From contig NZ_SZPQ01000046.1 of assembly GCF_005217455.1 (NCBI RefSeq), forward strand, positions 1 to 32,775: a stretch of DNA of 32,775 nucleotides. Reading direction: 5' to 3'. Shown here one piece after another: positions 16,835 through 25,220 of the stretch (positions are counted from its first letter, which is position 1; each line of letters starts with the position of its first letter). A program made the position numbers and the translations under genes. Below the pieces are notes generated by a model. It made no database searches. It was not told the DNA's origin and saw only the letters and a program-made list of their open reading frames with translations. Source of the DNA: Martelella alba. Its GTDB lineage: Bacteria > Pseudomonadota > Gammaproteobacteria > Enterobacterales > Enterobacteriaceae.

Positions 16835-17749
16835 TCAACGCGTCTGTTGATACACCTGCAAATTGACATTGACCGCATTGAGCAGCGGCGCGGGGATTTG
16901 CCTTTGCGCGGCGCGCTGCGCCAGGTCGCCGATGATCTGGCGCGCCTCGATGGGGAAGCCTTGCGTCAGATCGCGATACATGGACGAGGTCATTGGCGTG
17001 GCGGGGTTGCTTAGCACGCTGTAAATGGATTGAACCCGCTCCGCGCGCTGCCGATAACCGCAGGCGCGCATGATGGCCAGGGCTTCATTAAACATGCCCT
17101 CCAGCAGCGCCGCGCCGCCGTCGGCGGACAACACCTGTCCCGTATCTCCGCGGGCCAGGCAGGTGACGGCGCCGAGCGTGCCGAGCAGCAGCCATTTTTC
17201 CCATAAGTCGTCGATAATGGTCTCGGTCAACACGTGCTCCACGCCGCTGTCGGCGAACTGTTCGTCCACCTGATGGTGAACGGCGAGGTTGCGGCCATCC
17301 AGTGCGCCATAGGAAATCTGATGTAACCGCGACATTTGGATAATCTCCCCGTCCGGGCCGAGAGTGGCATGGATTTTACACAACCCTCCCATTACCCGCC
17401 GCTCTCCGTAGCGTTGCACGAGGATATCGATATGGCGCATACCGTTTAGGATCGGCAGGATCAGCGTCTGTTCGCCCACCGCGGGCGCAATATCCGTCAG
17501 GGCCTGATCCAGCCCGAAACTTTTCACCGTGAGCAGTATGAGATCATATTGGCCGTCAAGCGCGCCCGCCTGGGTGAGCGTTGGCGCGAGGGTGAAATCC
17601 CCCAAAGGGCTTTGTACCCGCAACCCCGTCCGCGCGAGTTGCGATTTGCGCCGCTCCCGCACCAGGAAGGTCACGTCCCGTCCCGCCCGCGCCAGGCAGG
17701 CGCCAAAATAGCCGCCGGTCGCGCCGGCGCCCACTACCAGAATCCGCAT
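16835..17749 (-). CDS. Ketopantoate reductase (ApbA/PanE) family protein
   Basis: This 304-residue NADPH-dependent reductase belongs to the ApbA/PanE family. It has an N-terminal Rossmann fold (VVGAGATGGYFGACLA), the family's KSF loop (K76), and LPILNGMRHID (N102). A C-terminal helical domain carries IIDDLWEKW (K185, the presumed catalytic lysine) and SSMYRDLTQGFPIE (Ser and E268, substrate-binding positions). True PanE makes pantoate for coenzyme A. However, this gene sits beside an efflux operon and an alpha/beta hydrolase, not with pantothenate genes, and many paralogues reduce other 2-keto acids. I therefore call the family, not the specific reaction. Confidence 0.88.
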   Translation of the reverse strand: MRILVVGAGATGGYFGACLARAGRDVTFLVRERRKSQLARTGLRVQSPLGDFTLAPTLTQAGALDGQYDLILLTVKSFGLDQALTDIAPAVGEQTLILPILNGMRHIDILVQRYGERRVMGGLCKIHATLGPDGEIIQMSRLHQISYGALDGRNLAVHHQVDEQFADSGVEHVLTETIIDDLWEKWLLLGTLGAVTCLARGDTGQVLSADGGAALLEGMFNEALAIMRACGYRQRAERVQSIYSVLSNPATPMTSSMYRDLTQGFPIEARQIIGDLAQRAAQRQIPAPLLNAVNVNLQVYQQTR

Positions 17750-17875
17750 AGGGTTATCTCATGTAAATGATTAGCTTTGACGCTAAGAGTTAATGAATTA
17801 ATCACTGTCTTACCATCAAGGCGGATCCCCTTTCAAGCGCAACAGCACACAAAACTCACCGAACAGGCGGCGTCG

Positions 17876-18874
17876 TTACGGGCGCGTCGGCGTCCGGGCG
17901 CTCATTCCTTGCACCCAGTCCGTGATTTCACGGGCTTCCTGCTCCGGCGCCAATAGCGGAATGGCATGGCCGCAATCCATCCGCACAGACGTCCATGGGC
18001 CGCGCACCAGGGCGGCGGCCCGCGCCGCGTCGGCATCATCCAGCGCGCCCATCAACCGGCCGTCCCGCATGTGATGGCGGGCATGGAGGAACAGTACCGG
18101 TTGGGTAATGCGCGCCAGCGTTTGCGCATGATCGAAGTTTTCTCCGGCGGTGCCCTCGATGAACGCGCGGGCGAAGTTGCCGTCGAACTGCGACATCCCG
18201 CGGATCATGATTCGCGAGCGCGGCGGCAGAAAAGGCAGGATAACCGCCTTGCCCGGCCTGAAGACCTGTTGCCAGGCAATAAGCAGGCCTGTCAGCGCCA
18301 GAAGCGGTTTCGGCGGTAACCGGGCGGCAGTGACCCCGCCGGACCGGTTGACGTTGGGGACGATATGTTCGAGAAACAGTCGGGCGAACCCGCCGCCGCC
18401 GGCAACCGCGGCGCGGGTAAAGGCCAGCCAGGTATCGTATACCCAGGTGCCGCGAATGTTCGCGGCGTCGCAGCGGAACAACGGCGGATCTTCCAAAACG
18501 ATAGCGCTCACCCATTCGGGCGCGTTGGCGGCGAGCCATGCCGTTAGCACGCCGCCGGAGGAATTGCCGGCGACGATGGCCGGTTGGCCGACCACCTGGC
18601 GCAAAAAGGCGGTCATATCGGCGCCGAGCCGGTTGAACGTGTAGTGTCCGGGCGTCCAGCTGGAATTGCCGTGTCCGCGCAACGTGACCGCGAAAACCTG
18701 GAACCGGTCGCAAAGCAGCGGCATCAGGAACGTGTATTCCTCCCAGGTGGCCGATTGACCGTGCAGAAAGACCAGCGGGCTTCCGTTGGCCGGCCCTGCC
18801 ACATAATTCAGGATAACGTCCCCGGTATGAAAGTGCTTTTCCACAAACCCCGCCCGGCGCAATCGCTTGTCCAT
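17876..18874 (-). CDS. Alpha/beta-fold hydrolase
   Basis: This is a cytoplasmic alpha/beta hydrolase of about 332 residues. The oxyanion loop is LVFLHGQSATWEEY, the nucleophile elbow is GNSSG (Ser105), and the catalytic histidine is in MDCGHAIPL near the C-terminus. The likely acid lies after LFLHARHHMRDG. A large cap insertion follows the nucleophile (LEDPPLFRCDAANIRG onward). The start at 18874 is set by a strong GGGAGG seven bases upstream; the frame is open further, to 18973, but that would add an unlikely arginine-rich leader. It precedes the PanE-like gene on the same strand with a 126-base gap, so co-transcription is uncertain. The substrate (ester, epoxide, lactone) is not predictable. 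Confidence 0.88.
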   Translation of the reverse strand: MDKRLRRAGFVEKHFHTGDVILNYVAGPANGSPLVFLHGQSATWEEYTFLMPLLCDRFQVFAVTLRGHGNSSWTPGHYTFNRLGADMTAFLRQVVGQPAIVAGNSSGGVLTAWLAANAPEWVSAIVLEDPPLFRCDAANIRGTWVYDTWLAFTRAAVAGGGGFARLFLEHIVPNVNRSGGVTAARLPPKPLLALTGLLIAWQQVFRPGKAVILPFLPPRSRIMIRGMSQFDGNFARAFIEGTAGENFDHAQTLARITQPVLFLHARHHMRDGRLMGALDDADAARAAALVRGPWTSVRMDCGHAIPLLAPEQEAREITDWVQGMSARTPTRP

Positions 18875-19009
18875 AATGTTCCCTCCCGGCCGGCTGGTCT
18901 CCCGGCCTTGCAAAAAGTGTTGACGGCCCGGCACGCCGGGCCTATTCCGCGCCATCGGCGCCGTTTCGGTCATTGCTGTTCGCCTAGGGCCGATGCGGGC
19001 GCGCGCCTT

Positions 19010-20461
19010 TCAGTATAATGGCCGGCCGGGTGTGGGCAGCCGGACGATGGCGGCCAGGCCGCCGCCCGGCACATTGGTCAGCCGGATATCGCCGCCATGG
19101 GCACGAATAATATCCCGGGCTATCGCCAGCCCCAGACCCGTACCGCCGGTATCGCGATTGCGGGATGTTTCCAATCGGTGAAACGGCTTGAACGCATCCT
19201 CCATCAGCGGCTCCGGAATGCCGGGACCGCGATCCGCGATGCGGACCGTGATGGCGTCTTTCTCCTCCGTTAGCGATACGGCGGCGCTTTCGCCGTATTT
19301 GCAGCCGTTTTGGATGATATTGGCGAACACCCGCCGCATAGCCACCGGCTGGCAGTGCATCAAGGCATGGTAAGGGCCGGAGTAGGTGACCGCGTTGCCC
19401 TCATCCTGGAGGGTATCGCACACGCTTATCAGCAATGAGGCGATATCCACGCGCATGTAGGGCTCCTGCCGCGCATCGTCGCGCGCGAAGACCAAATATT
19501 CCCTGATCATGGTTTCCATATCCTGTAACACGGCGAGAATCTGCTCTTTCTTGTCCCGGTCCGGTATATTGTCCGTCAGCAACCGCATGCGCGTGAGCAG
19601 GGTGCGTAGATCATGGGAAATGGCGGCCAGCATATGGGTGCGCTCGTCGACAAACCGCTTTAAGCGTATTTGCGTCTCGCTGAAGGCGTCGGCGATATTC
19701 TTGAACTCCGGGATATGCATTTCCGGAATGGCGATAATATGCCGTTCCCGGCCGAGCCGTTCCGCCGCCAGCGACAATTTTTGCAAGGGCCTGAGCAGCG
19801 ATCGCGCCATCCACACTGACATGATGAGTATCATCAAAATGCCGAAAACCGGCCCGATGAACACCCTCAGGTAAACCCAGGGCGACATGGCGAAATCCCG
19901 TGTTTTGAAGGTCAGCCAGGTGCCGTCGCGCAACGGAACATCAATGCGTATCAGGGTGAAAACGGCGATATCGCCTTGCCCTTTTTCCTCCAACTCGTCA
20001 ATCATGCGGGTCGGCAGGTTGCGGACGATAACCGTCATTACCTTCATGCGGTGATAAACGGTGGCATGCGGCAGGCTGACGGAGATGATGGGCGGCGATG
20101 GGTCGCCCAGACGCTTTTGCAATGCTTTTTGCAAAAGCACCAACGTTTCGGTGAGGGGGCCTTGTCGGGCTGTGATACCATCCGGCGGCGTTAGGAAAAT
20201 ATCGAATCCGTCCTGGGCCTGCGACGCCGCTTTAATCACCGCGTTTCGTTGTTCGCCGGTAACGCTCTGCGCTTTATCGCGGGTTTCGGCAATCTGATTA
20301 ATCAGCCAATTTTGCTCGTAAATATAAATATCCGGCAGCGGCACAAACTGTTTCGATAAAAAGTCCACGCCGACCACCGCCAGCATGACAAACGACATCA
20401 GCAGGATCAAACGCGGCGCCAGACTCCATCTTGACGGGCGAAGGAGCCGTTGTAATTCCAT
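19010..20461 (-). CDS. Sensor histidine kinase, EnvZ-like
   Basis: This is an inner-membrane sensor kinase of 483 residues: TM1 at about 16-36, a periplasmic domain of about 160 residues, TM2 at about 197-219, HAMP at about 219-270, then dimerisation and ATPase domains. The H-box reads AAISHDLRTLLTRMRL with the phosphoacceptor His283. The position normally occupied by proline in HDLRTPLTR is leucine here. The N-box (FANIIQNGCKYGE), G1 (DRGPGIP) and G2 (GTGLGLAIA) are intact. Its ATG overlaps the response-regulator stop (TAATG), so the two are translationally coupled. EnvZ-like architecture suggests an envelope or osmotic cue, but the periplasmic domain is not one I recognise. Confidence 0.94.
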   Translation of the reverse strand: MELQRLLRPSRWSLAPRLILLMSFVMLAVVGVDFLSKQFVPLPDIYIYEQNWLINQIAETRDKAQSVTGEQRNAVIKAASQAQDGFDIFLTPPDGITARQGPLTETLVLLQKALQKRLGDPSPPIISVSLPHATVYHRMKVMTVIVRNLPTRMIDELEEKGQGDIAVFTLIRIDVPLRDGTWLTFKTRDFAMSPWVYLRVFIGPVFGILMILIMSVWMARSLLRPLQKLSLAAERLGRERHIIAIPEMHIPEFKNIADAFSETQIRLKRFVDERTHMLAAISHDLRTLLTRMRLLTDNIPDRDKKEQILAVLQDMETMIREYLVFARDDARQEPYMRVDIASLLISVCDTLQDEGNAVTYSGPYHALMHCQPVAMRRVFANIIQNGCKYGESAAVSLTEEKDAITVRIADRGPGIPEPLMEDAFKPFHRLETSRNRDTGGTGLGLAIARDIIRAHGGDIRLTNVPGGGLAAIVRLPTPGRPLY

Positions 20462-21180
20462 TAAGCCATGTCTCTGCGGATAACGTCGGACGCGAAAAAA
20501 TAGCCTTCATGGCGGATCGTTTTAATCAAAGTGGGGTTTTGCGGATCGGGTTCGATTTTACGGCGCAGACGGCTGACCTGGACATCAATGGCCCGATCGA
20601 ATGCATGAGCCATGCGGCCATGCAGCGCTTCCAGCAGCACATCGCGGTTAAGCGCGGTTTGCGGGTTTTCAATAAACAAGGTCAGCAAATCGAATTCCGT
20701 GCTGGTCAACACCACGAGAACATTGTCCGGCGATATCAACGTCCGCTTTTGCACGTCGATGGTCCAGCCGGAAAAGACATAGAGGGACGACTTCTGGAAC
20801 GGCGTTTTGCTCCGTTCATGATTAACCCGGCGAAGCAGGGCGTGAATCCGGGCCAATAATTCCCCCGGGCTGAAAGGCTTGGCGACATAGTCATCCGCGC
20901 CCAGTTCCAGTCCGATGATCCTGTCCGTTTCGCCGTCCATCGCCGTCAATAGGATAACCGGTAACGGGTTATTGTTTTGCAAGCGGCGACATAACGCCAA
21001 CCCATCCTCGCCCGGCATCATGATATCGAGCAAAAGCAAATCAACGGAAGTATTTTCCAAAATGGCGAACATTTCATTTCCATCAGCGGCTTGGCTGGTG
21101 ACAAATCCCTGTTCACTCAGAAATAGGGAAAGGATGGTGCGAATAGATGTATCGTCATCAACGATTAATATATGTGCCAT
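20461..21180 (-). CDS. OmpR-family response regulator
   Basis: This is a 239-residue regulator. The receiver domain has the acidic pocket VDDD, the phosphoacceptor in LLLLDIMMPG (Asp52), the switch LLTA (Thr79) and the lysine in YVAKPF (Lys101). A winged-helix output domain ends in DVQVSRLRRKIEPDP...IKTIRHEGYFF, close to OmpR itself in pattern. The start is taken at the ATG at 21180; a GTG at 21192 would add four residues. It is the first gene of the pair with the kinase. It is divergent from the MipA/OmpV gene, with GTTAC direct repeats in between, which are likely its binding sites. Confidence 0.95.
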   Translation of the reverse strand: MAHILIVDDDTSIRTILSLFLSEQGFVTSQAADGNEMFAILENTSVDLLLLDIMMPGEDGLALCRRLQNNNPLPVILLTAMDGETDRIIGLELGADDYVAKPFSPGELLARIHALLRRVNHERSKTPFQKSSLYVFSGWTIDVQKRTLISPDNVLVVLTSTEFDLLTLFIENPQTALNRDVLLEALHGRMAHAFDRAIDVQVSRLRRKIEPDPQNPTLIKTIRHEGYFFASDVIRRDMA

Positions 21181-21254
21181 ATGGGTTTCCACAGCCGGGG
21201 CGAGTAGGGATATATATCACATCGGTCGGTTAGAGAAAGGCGAACCGCGATACC

Positions 21255-21291
21255 GTTACAAAACGTTACCGAAGTCGTTACAAAATGTCAC
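21255..21291. promoter_or_regulatory. Four-part GTTAC direct-repeat operator for the OmpR-like regulator
   Basis: GTTAC half-sites begin at 21255, 21265 and 21277, with a variant GTCAC at 21287. They form two boxes, GTTACAAAACGTTAC and GTTACAAAATGTCAC, whose starts are 22 bases apart. Half-sites 10 bases apart in tandem are the typical pattern for OmpR/PhoB winged-helix dimers, and GTTACA also occurs in the published RstA box. The array ends 12 bases before a TATATT hexamer (21304-21309) that could be the -10 of the MipA/OmpV gene. It also lies 75 bases upstream of the regulator gene, so it may serve both directions. Confidence 0.7.
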
Positions 21292-21366
21292 GCAACGGCG
21301 GCCTATATTGTCATCGAATAATTTACTATGCCCTTGCCTATGCAATGACATTAAGGGATGCCTTTC

Positions 21367-22188
21367 ATGTTTGCTATTAAACCCGGTTTGATGATGCCGA
21401 TTTTCGCTCTGGCGGTGGCCAATATGATGCCCCTCGCCCATGCCCAGGAACCGCAGGATCAGAATGGGCGGGGTATTACCGGCCAATTTACACTGGGCGC
21501 CGGTATGGCGCCGGAATTTGAAGGGTCGGACGATTATAAAGCCGTGCCGCTGGTACTTGGTCGGGTCGCCTATGAAACCTATTACCTTGAAATACAGGGA
21601 TCTTCGGCGCGAATCAACCTTTCGCCGCTGCCGAATATCGCGTTCGGCCCCGCTGTCGCTTCACGAGGCGGCCGCGACCATAGTGTCGATAATGATCGTA
21701 TCGCCAGAATGCACGAGATAGACCGGGCCTTTGAAGCGGGCGGTTTTGTCCGTTTTTCGTTGCGCCAGGTACTGGATCCCACTGATGAGCTGGCTTTCGA
21801 GACGGAAATTCTGGCCGATACCAGCGGCGTCTATGACGGTTATGTGGTCACATTCGGACCGATCTACAGCTTTTCCCCCACCGATAACCTGCGGCTGGGC
21901 ATGCGTCTTTTCGCCACCTACGCCGATGATAATTTCGCCCAGACCTACTTCGGCGTAAACGCCGATGACGCCGCCCGTAGCGGGCTGGCGCAATACAGCG
22001 CCAGCGGCGGCCTGAAGGATGCCGGCCTGGGCGTTAACGCCCTGTATCGATTCAATGACTCTTGGGGATTGACGGCGACGGTTCGTTACGCGCGCTTGCT
22101 TGGCGATGCGGCGGACAGCCCGATTGTCAAGGACGCCGGCTCCCCATCACAGACCTTTATCGGCGCCGGTGTTTTTTATCGTTTTTGA
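21367..22188 (+). CDS. MipA/OmpV-family outer-membrane protein
   Basis: This is an outer-membrane beta-barrel of 273 residues. A signal peptide ends MMPLAHA, followed by a mature start QEPQDQNGRG. Family features are the early strand FTLGAGMAPEFEGSDDYK, PLVLGRVAYETYYLEIQG, and the terminal strand FIGAGVFYRF with C-terminal phenylalanine, the sorting signal for the BAM machinery. Relatives are the MltA-interacting protein MipA and the Vibrio porin-like OmpV. The start at 21367 has AAGGGA eight bases upstream and is preferred over the ATG at 21358. Divergence from an OmpR/EnvZ-like pair and the GTTAC array imply that the pair controls this protein. Confidence 0.9.
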   Translation: MFAIKPGLMMPIFALAVANMMPLAHAQEPQDQNGRGITGQFTLGAGMAPEFEGSDDYKAVPLVLGRVAYETYYLEIQGSSARINLSPLPNIAFGPAVASRGGRDHSVDNDRIARMHEIDRAFEAGGFVRFSLRQVLDPTDELAFETEILADTSGVYDGYVVTFGPIYSFSPTDNLRLGMRLFATYADDNFAQTYFGVNADDAARSGLAQYSASGGLKDAGLGVNALYRFNDSWGLTATVRYARLLGDAADSPIVKDAGSPSQTFIGAGVFYRF

Positions 22189-22264
22189 TGAGCCTTTGGT
22201 TTTTTGCCGTTTTGACAACATGGCGCGATGGCGCGCGCGAACGCGGCCAACAACGAGACCGCTT

Positions 22265-22301
22265 GAAGTATGACGAGTATAGGGTTTTTTCGTCATACTT
22301 C
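22265..22301. repeat. Perfect 12-bp inverted repeat with GAAGTATGACGA arms
   Basis: GAAGTATGACGA at 22265-22276 and its exact reverse complement at 22290-22301 flank a 13-base loop containing six Ts. It lies 77 bases after the MipA/OmpV stop. As RNA it would form a strong stem, but no T-run follows it, so it is more likely a unit of the CATACTTC repeat family than a simple terminator. The remaining gap to 22390 holds no gene. Confidence 0.65.
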
Positions 22302-22390
22302 CCGCCCCAACAAAGAAGGGGCTGTCACATGGCAGGGATTAAAGCAAAAATAAACTGCCGCCTCTGACAAGAGGTGACTTACTGTTTAAC

Positions 22391-22420
22391 TTAACAGATG
22401 AATTTTTTTGTGATTATAAT
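22391..22420 (+). promoter_or_regulatory. Promoter of the aminotransferase operon
   Basis: TTAACA (22391-22396), 18 bases, then a consensus TATAAT (22415-22420), in a markedly AT-rich stretch. The -35 overlaps an imperfect dyad CTGTT...AACAG (22382-22397), a possible operator. The start codon at 22480 follows about 60 bases later and has only a weak ribosome-binding site. Confidence 0.6.
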
Positions 22421-22479
22421 AAATTTGTTAGCTGAATCGTGTCTAACTTCCTCTGAAATTCAATGGATTGAAATAATTT

Positions 22480-23892
22480 ATGAAAGAATATACCGATTCC
22501 GACAAGGTAGGATATCTTCGGGATATCGATAGGAAATATCTCTCGTGGGGCGATACCGTGCATTATCAGGAAAACCCTATTATCGCCAAAAATTGTTATA
22601 AACATATTGTCGAAGATTTGGAAGGCCGAAAATATATCGATACCCAGATGTGGCATTCAAGTTGTAATTTCGGCTATAAAAATGAATTTATCGACCGCCG
22701 GGTCAGTGATAAGTTGCGGGATTTGCCGCAAGTCAGCGGTGATTTCCTGCATGAAGAGAAATTATTATTGGCGAAAGCGGTTTGCGACGCCATTTATGAG
22801 CGCACCGGCGTGGCGGGCCGGGTATCGTTCAACGCCAGCGGCACGCTGGTGGTGGAGGATGCGCTGAAAATCGTCAGGAAGAACACCCAACGAAATAAAG
22901 TCGCCGCCATGACCGGGGCATACCATGGCCGTTCACTGACGGTCAGCGGCATTTCCAGCAGCCATCGCTATCGTCAGTACTATGGCGAATTTGCCGATCG
23001 GGCGATTTTATTTCCCTTTGCCAACTGCGCCCATTGTTATTATGAGAAACAACCACACAGTTGCGGTTGTTACTGCGGGAAAATGATCAAAAAGTCCATG
23101 GACACGGATTTTTATGGTATATGCTCCGAAGACAGCAATGAAATTGGCGCGGTTTTTCTGGAAATGTGTCAGGGGCGGGGCTATACCATTCCCCCCAGGG
23201 ATTTTTATCAAAAGTTCGTGCCGGAAATGCAAAAGCGTGGAATTCTTGTCGTCGACGATGAAATACAGGTGGGGATGTATCGCACGGGTAAACTTTTCGC
23301 CTTCGAACACTTCGGCATTACGCCTGATATTATTACGTTAAGCAAATCCTTCACCAATGGCCTCAGTCCCATTAGTATGGTTTGGGCGCGGGACGACCTG
23401 GTTAACCCGGAAAACTTCTCTCCCGGCCATGCGCACAGTAATTTCGCCAATCATCCGCTGGGTACCACCGCCGCCCTGGCCGCCTGGGAATACATGATGG
23501 GGCAAAATTACCAGGAAACCTTGCCGGCTAAATCGGATTATTATCTCGCCGGCTTGCGCAAGCTTAAAGAGAAATACTCATTTATTCACAGCGTCGACGG
23601 TCTCGGCATGCTGTTTAATATCGTTTTCGCCGATCCGTCCGGCAGGCCTTATAAAAATGCCGGCAAATATGTGGTCACCGCCGCGCAGGATCAGGATTAT
23701 CACTACCGGCAACAGCCCTGGCGTCTGATACTCAACAGTGGCGGGTATTGGAATGAAGGACTGAAACTGGCGCCGTACCTCGATATTTCCCAACAGGAAA
23801 TCGATCTGACACTGGCCCTGCTCGACCAGGTGCTGGAGACATTCGCGGCGCGGCGGGGGGACGACCATGAAATGCGTTGTCAGCAACGGTAA
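22480..23892 (+). CDS. Class III PLP-dependent aminotransferase with a cysteine cluster
   Basis: This 470-residue enzyme moves an amino group between an amino donor and a ketone or aldehyde. Fold-type I landmarks: NASGTLVVEDALKIVRK (phosphate-binding SG), AYHGRSLT, the PLP-ring aspartate in VVDDEIQVG (D260) and the Schiff-base lysine in TLSKSFTNG (K289). Between them, residues 183-199 hold five cysteines in the pattern C-x2-C-x8-C-x-C-x-C. Related class III enzymes can carry a shorter or differently spaced cluster here, and mammalian GABA transaminase binds a 2Fe-2S centre through a CxxC. An in-frame stop just upstream fixes the ATG at 22480; the Shine-Dalgarno is weak. The next gene starts 26 bases before its end. 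Substrate unknown. Confidence 0.92.
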   Translation: MKEYTDSDKVGYLRDIDRKYLSWGDTVHYQENPIIAKNCYKHIVEDLEGRKYIDTQMWHSSCNFGYKNEFIDRRVSDKLRDLPQVSGDFLHEEKLLLAKAVCDAIYERTGVAGRVSFNASGTLVVEDALKIVRKNTQRNKVAAMTGAYHGRSLTVSGISSSHRYRQYYGEFADRAILFPFANCAHCYYEKQPHSCGCYCGKMIKKSMDTDFYGICSEDSNEIGAVFLEMCQGRGYTIPPRDFYQKFVPEMQKRGILVVDDEIQVGMYRTGKLFAFEHFGITPDIITLSKSFTNGLSPISMVWARDDLVNPENFSPGHAHSNFANHPLGTTAALAAWEYMMGQNYQETLPAKSDYYLAGLRKLKEKYSFIHSVDGLGMLFNIVFADPSGRPYKNAGKYVVTAAQDQDYHYRQQPWRLILNSGGYWNEGLKLAPYLDISQQEIDLTLALLDQVLETFAARRGDDHEMRCQQR

Positions 23893-24850
23893 AGGCTCGC
23901 TAACTTTTCAGGCCAATCATCCGGTAGTGAATCCCAATAACTGGCCGCTGTGGGACGTGTGTTTTTGCGGTATCTGCAAAAGCGATCAGCATTTCGTTTA
24001 TCAAGAGGGCAGTAAAGGGCTTATTCTCGGCCATGAAGTGGTTTGTCGGGATGATCGTGGCCGGTATTTCGTTTTAAATAATGAAATCGCCTGCGGCCGC
24101 TGTGAGCACTGCCTGGAGGGCGAAACCAGCCATTGCCGCCATTTACAGGAACTCGGCGTCAATCGCCATGGCGGGTATGCCGAAAAAATTCCGGCGCCGA
24201 GGGAAAGTCTGTACCGCCTGACCTGTCGCAACAAAATGATCGGCGTCCTGGCCGAGCCGCTGGCCTGCGTTTTCCATGCGCTGGATCGCCTGGCGCGTGC
24301 TGTAAATCTTGATGGCGGCAAAAAGGTCTTGATTATCGGGTCCGGCGTATCGGGCAAATTGCTGGCGCATGTGTTGATCACCCATTATCCGATGCTATCG
24401 CTGAGTTTGTATGATATTGCCGCTGAATCGATGCAATGGGCGTCGGCGTTCCCCTCAATCACCCGCCTGACGGACATCCGAGACCCCGCTTTTCCCCTCG
24501 TCGTCGAATGTACCGGCGCGCCGGACGGCTTGGCGCAGGGTATCGCGGCGGTCAGGAACGGCGGCGTATTGATGCTTTACGGCATCCAGCCCGAAGGGAC
24601 GCCGCTGATGATCACGGCGGAGGAAATCCTGTTTCGCGAGATAACCGTTCTCCCTTCGCGGGCAGGGTGCAGCCCGGACACTTTTTCCCGTGCCCTGGCG
24701 CATCTTGCCGCCCACCAGACCTTCTTCGACAGCATGTTGGGTAAAGTGATCCCATTGGAACAATTGCCCGGTGAATTACGACCGGGACAGGCATTGCAGG
24801 GTACGCGAACCGTTATCAAAATCGGTTCGTCACAGTCGGCGGACGCCTAG
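23867..24850 (+). CDS. Zinc-dependent alcohol/polyol dehydrogenase (MDR family)
   Basis: This 327-residue medium-chain dehydrogenase oxidises a secondary alcohol with NAD(P). Catalytic zinc ligands are in CGICKSD (C34) and GHEVV (H56, E57). The four-cysteine structural zinc site is complete in IACGRCEHCLEGETSHC (C76, C79, C82, C90). The cofactor-binding Rossmann turn is IIGSGVSGKLLA. It resembles sorbitol/threonine dehydrogenase-type enzymes but is slightly shorter. Its start lies inside the aminotransferase gene (26-base overlap), so the two proteins are probably made together and may act consecutively: alcohol to ketone, then ketone to amine, or the reverse. Confidence 0.92.
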   Translation: MKCVVSNGKGSLTFQANHPVVNPNNWPLWDVCFCGICKSDQHFVYQEGSKGLILGHEVVCRDDRGRYFVLNNEIACGRCEHCLEGETSHCRHLQELGVNRHGGYAEKIPAPRESLYRLTCRNKMIGVLAEPLACVFHALDRLARAVNLDGGKKVLIIGSGVSGKLLAHVLITHYPMLSLSLYDIAAESMQWASAFPSITRLTDIRDPAFPLVVECTGAPDGLAQGIAAVRNGGVLMLYGIQPEGTPLMITAEEILFREITVLPSRAGCSPDTFSRALAHLAAHQTFFDSMLGKVIPLEQLPGELRPGQALQGTRTVIKIGSSQSADA

Positions 24851-24903
24851 CGCCGGGATGGCGCGACCCGGCCGATGCCGGGAATCACACTTCAGGAGGA
24901 TAC

Positions 24904-25215
24904 ATGCTTATTCATCAGGTTTTTTTTCATTTCCGCGAGGGATTGCCCCCTGACGAACTGACCACGGTAAAACACAGCCTATTGGCGATGAAGGAGGTTA
25001 TCGCCGAGATCCGCGAAGCCCGCTGGCGGGTGAATACCAGCCGGGAGGAACGGGATTGCGGTTTTAAATATGGCATTACGCTGGCCTTCGACGGTCAAAG
25101 GGAACTCGATGCCTACCTCACTCATCCCCATCATCAGGATGTCTGCCGACGGGATTTATTTCCCGCCCTGGCGAGTATCCATAAGGGACTGATGGTGTTT
25201 GATTATCAGGAATGA
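24904..25215 (+). CDS. Dabb-domain (stress-responsive A/B barrel) protein
   Basis: This small 103-residue protein matches the dimeric alpha/beta-barrel (Dabb) family. The opening HQVFFHFREGLPPDEL gives the family's H-x-V/F-x-F-K/R pattern. The middle has FKYGITLAFDGQRELDAYLT, and HPHHQDVCRRDLFPAL matches the conserved HP-x-H segment. A strong AGGAGG precedes the ATG. Dabb proteins are mostly uncharacterised; a few, such as plant olivetolic acid cyclase, are enzymes. It lies in the middle of a metabolic operon, so a catalytic or substrate-handling role is a fair guess. Confidence 0.85.
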   Translation: MLIHQVFFHFREGLPPDELTTVKHSLLAMKEVIAEIREARWRVNTSREERDCGFKYGITLAFDGQRELDAYLTHPHHQDVCRRDLFPALASIHKGLMVFDYQE

Positions 25216-25220
25216 TTGCC

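Noticed and set aside
16835-17749. Naming the gene panE outright
   Set aside because: Family motifs are clear, but genomes often hold several ApbA/PanE paralogues and the context has nothing to do with pantothenate, so only the family is called.
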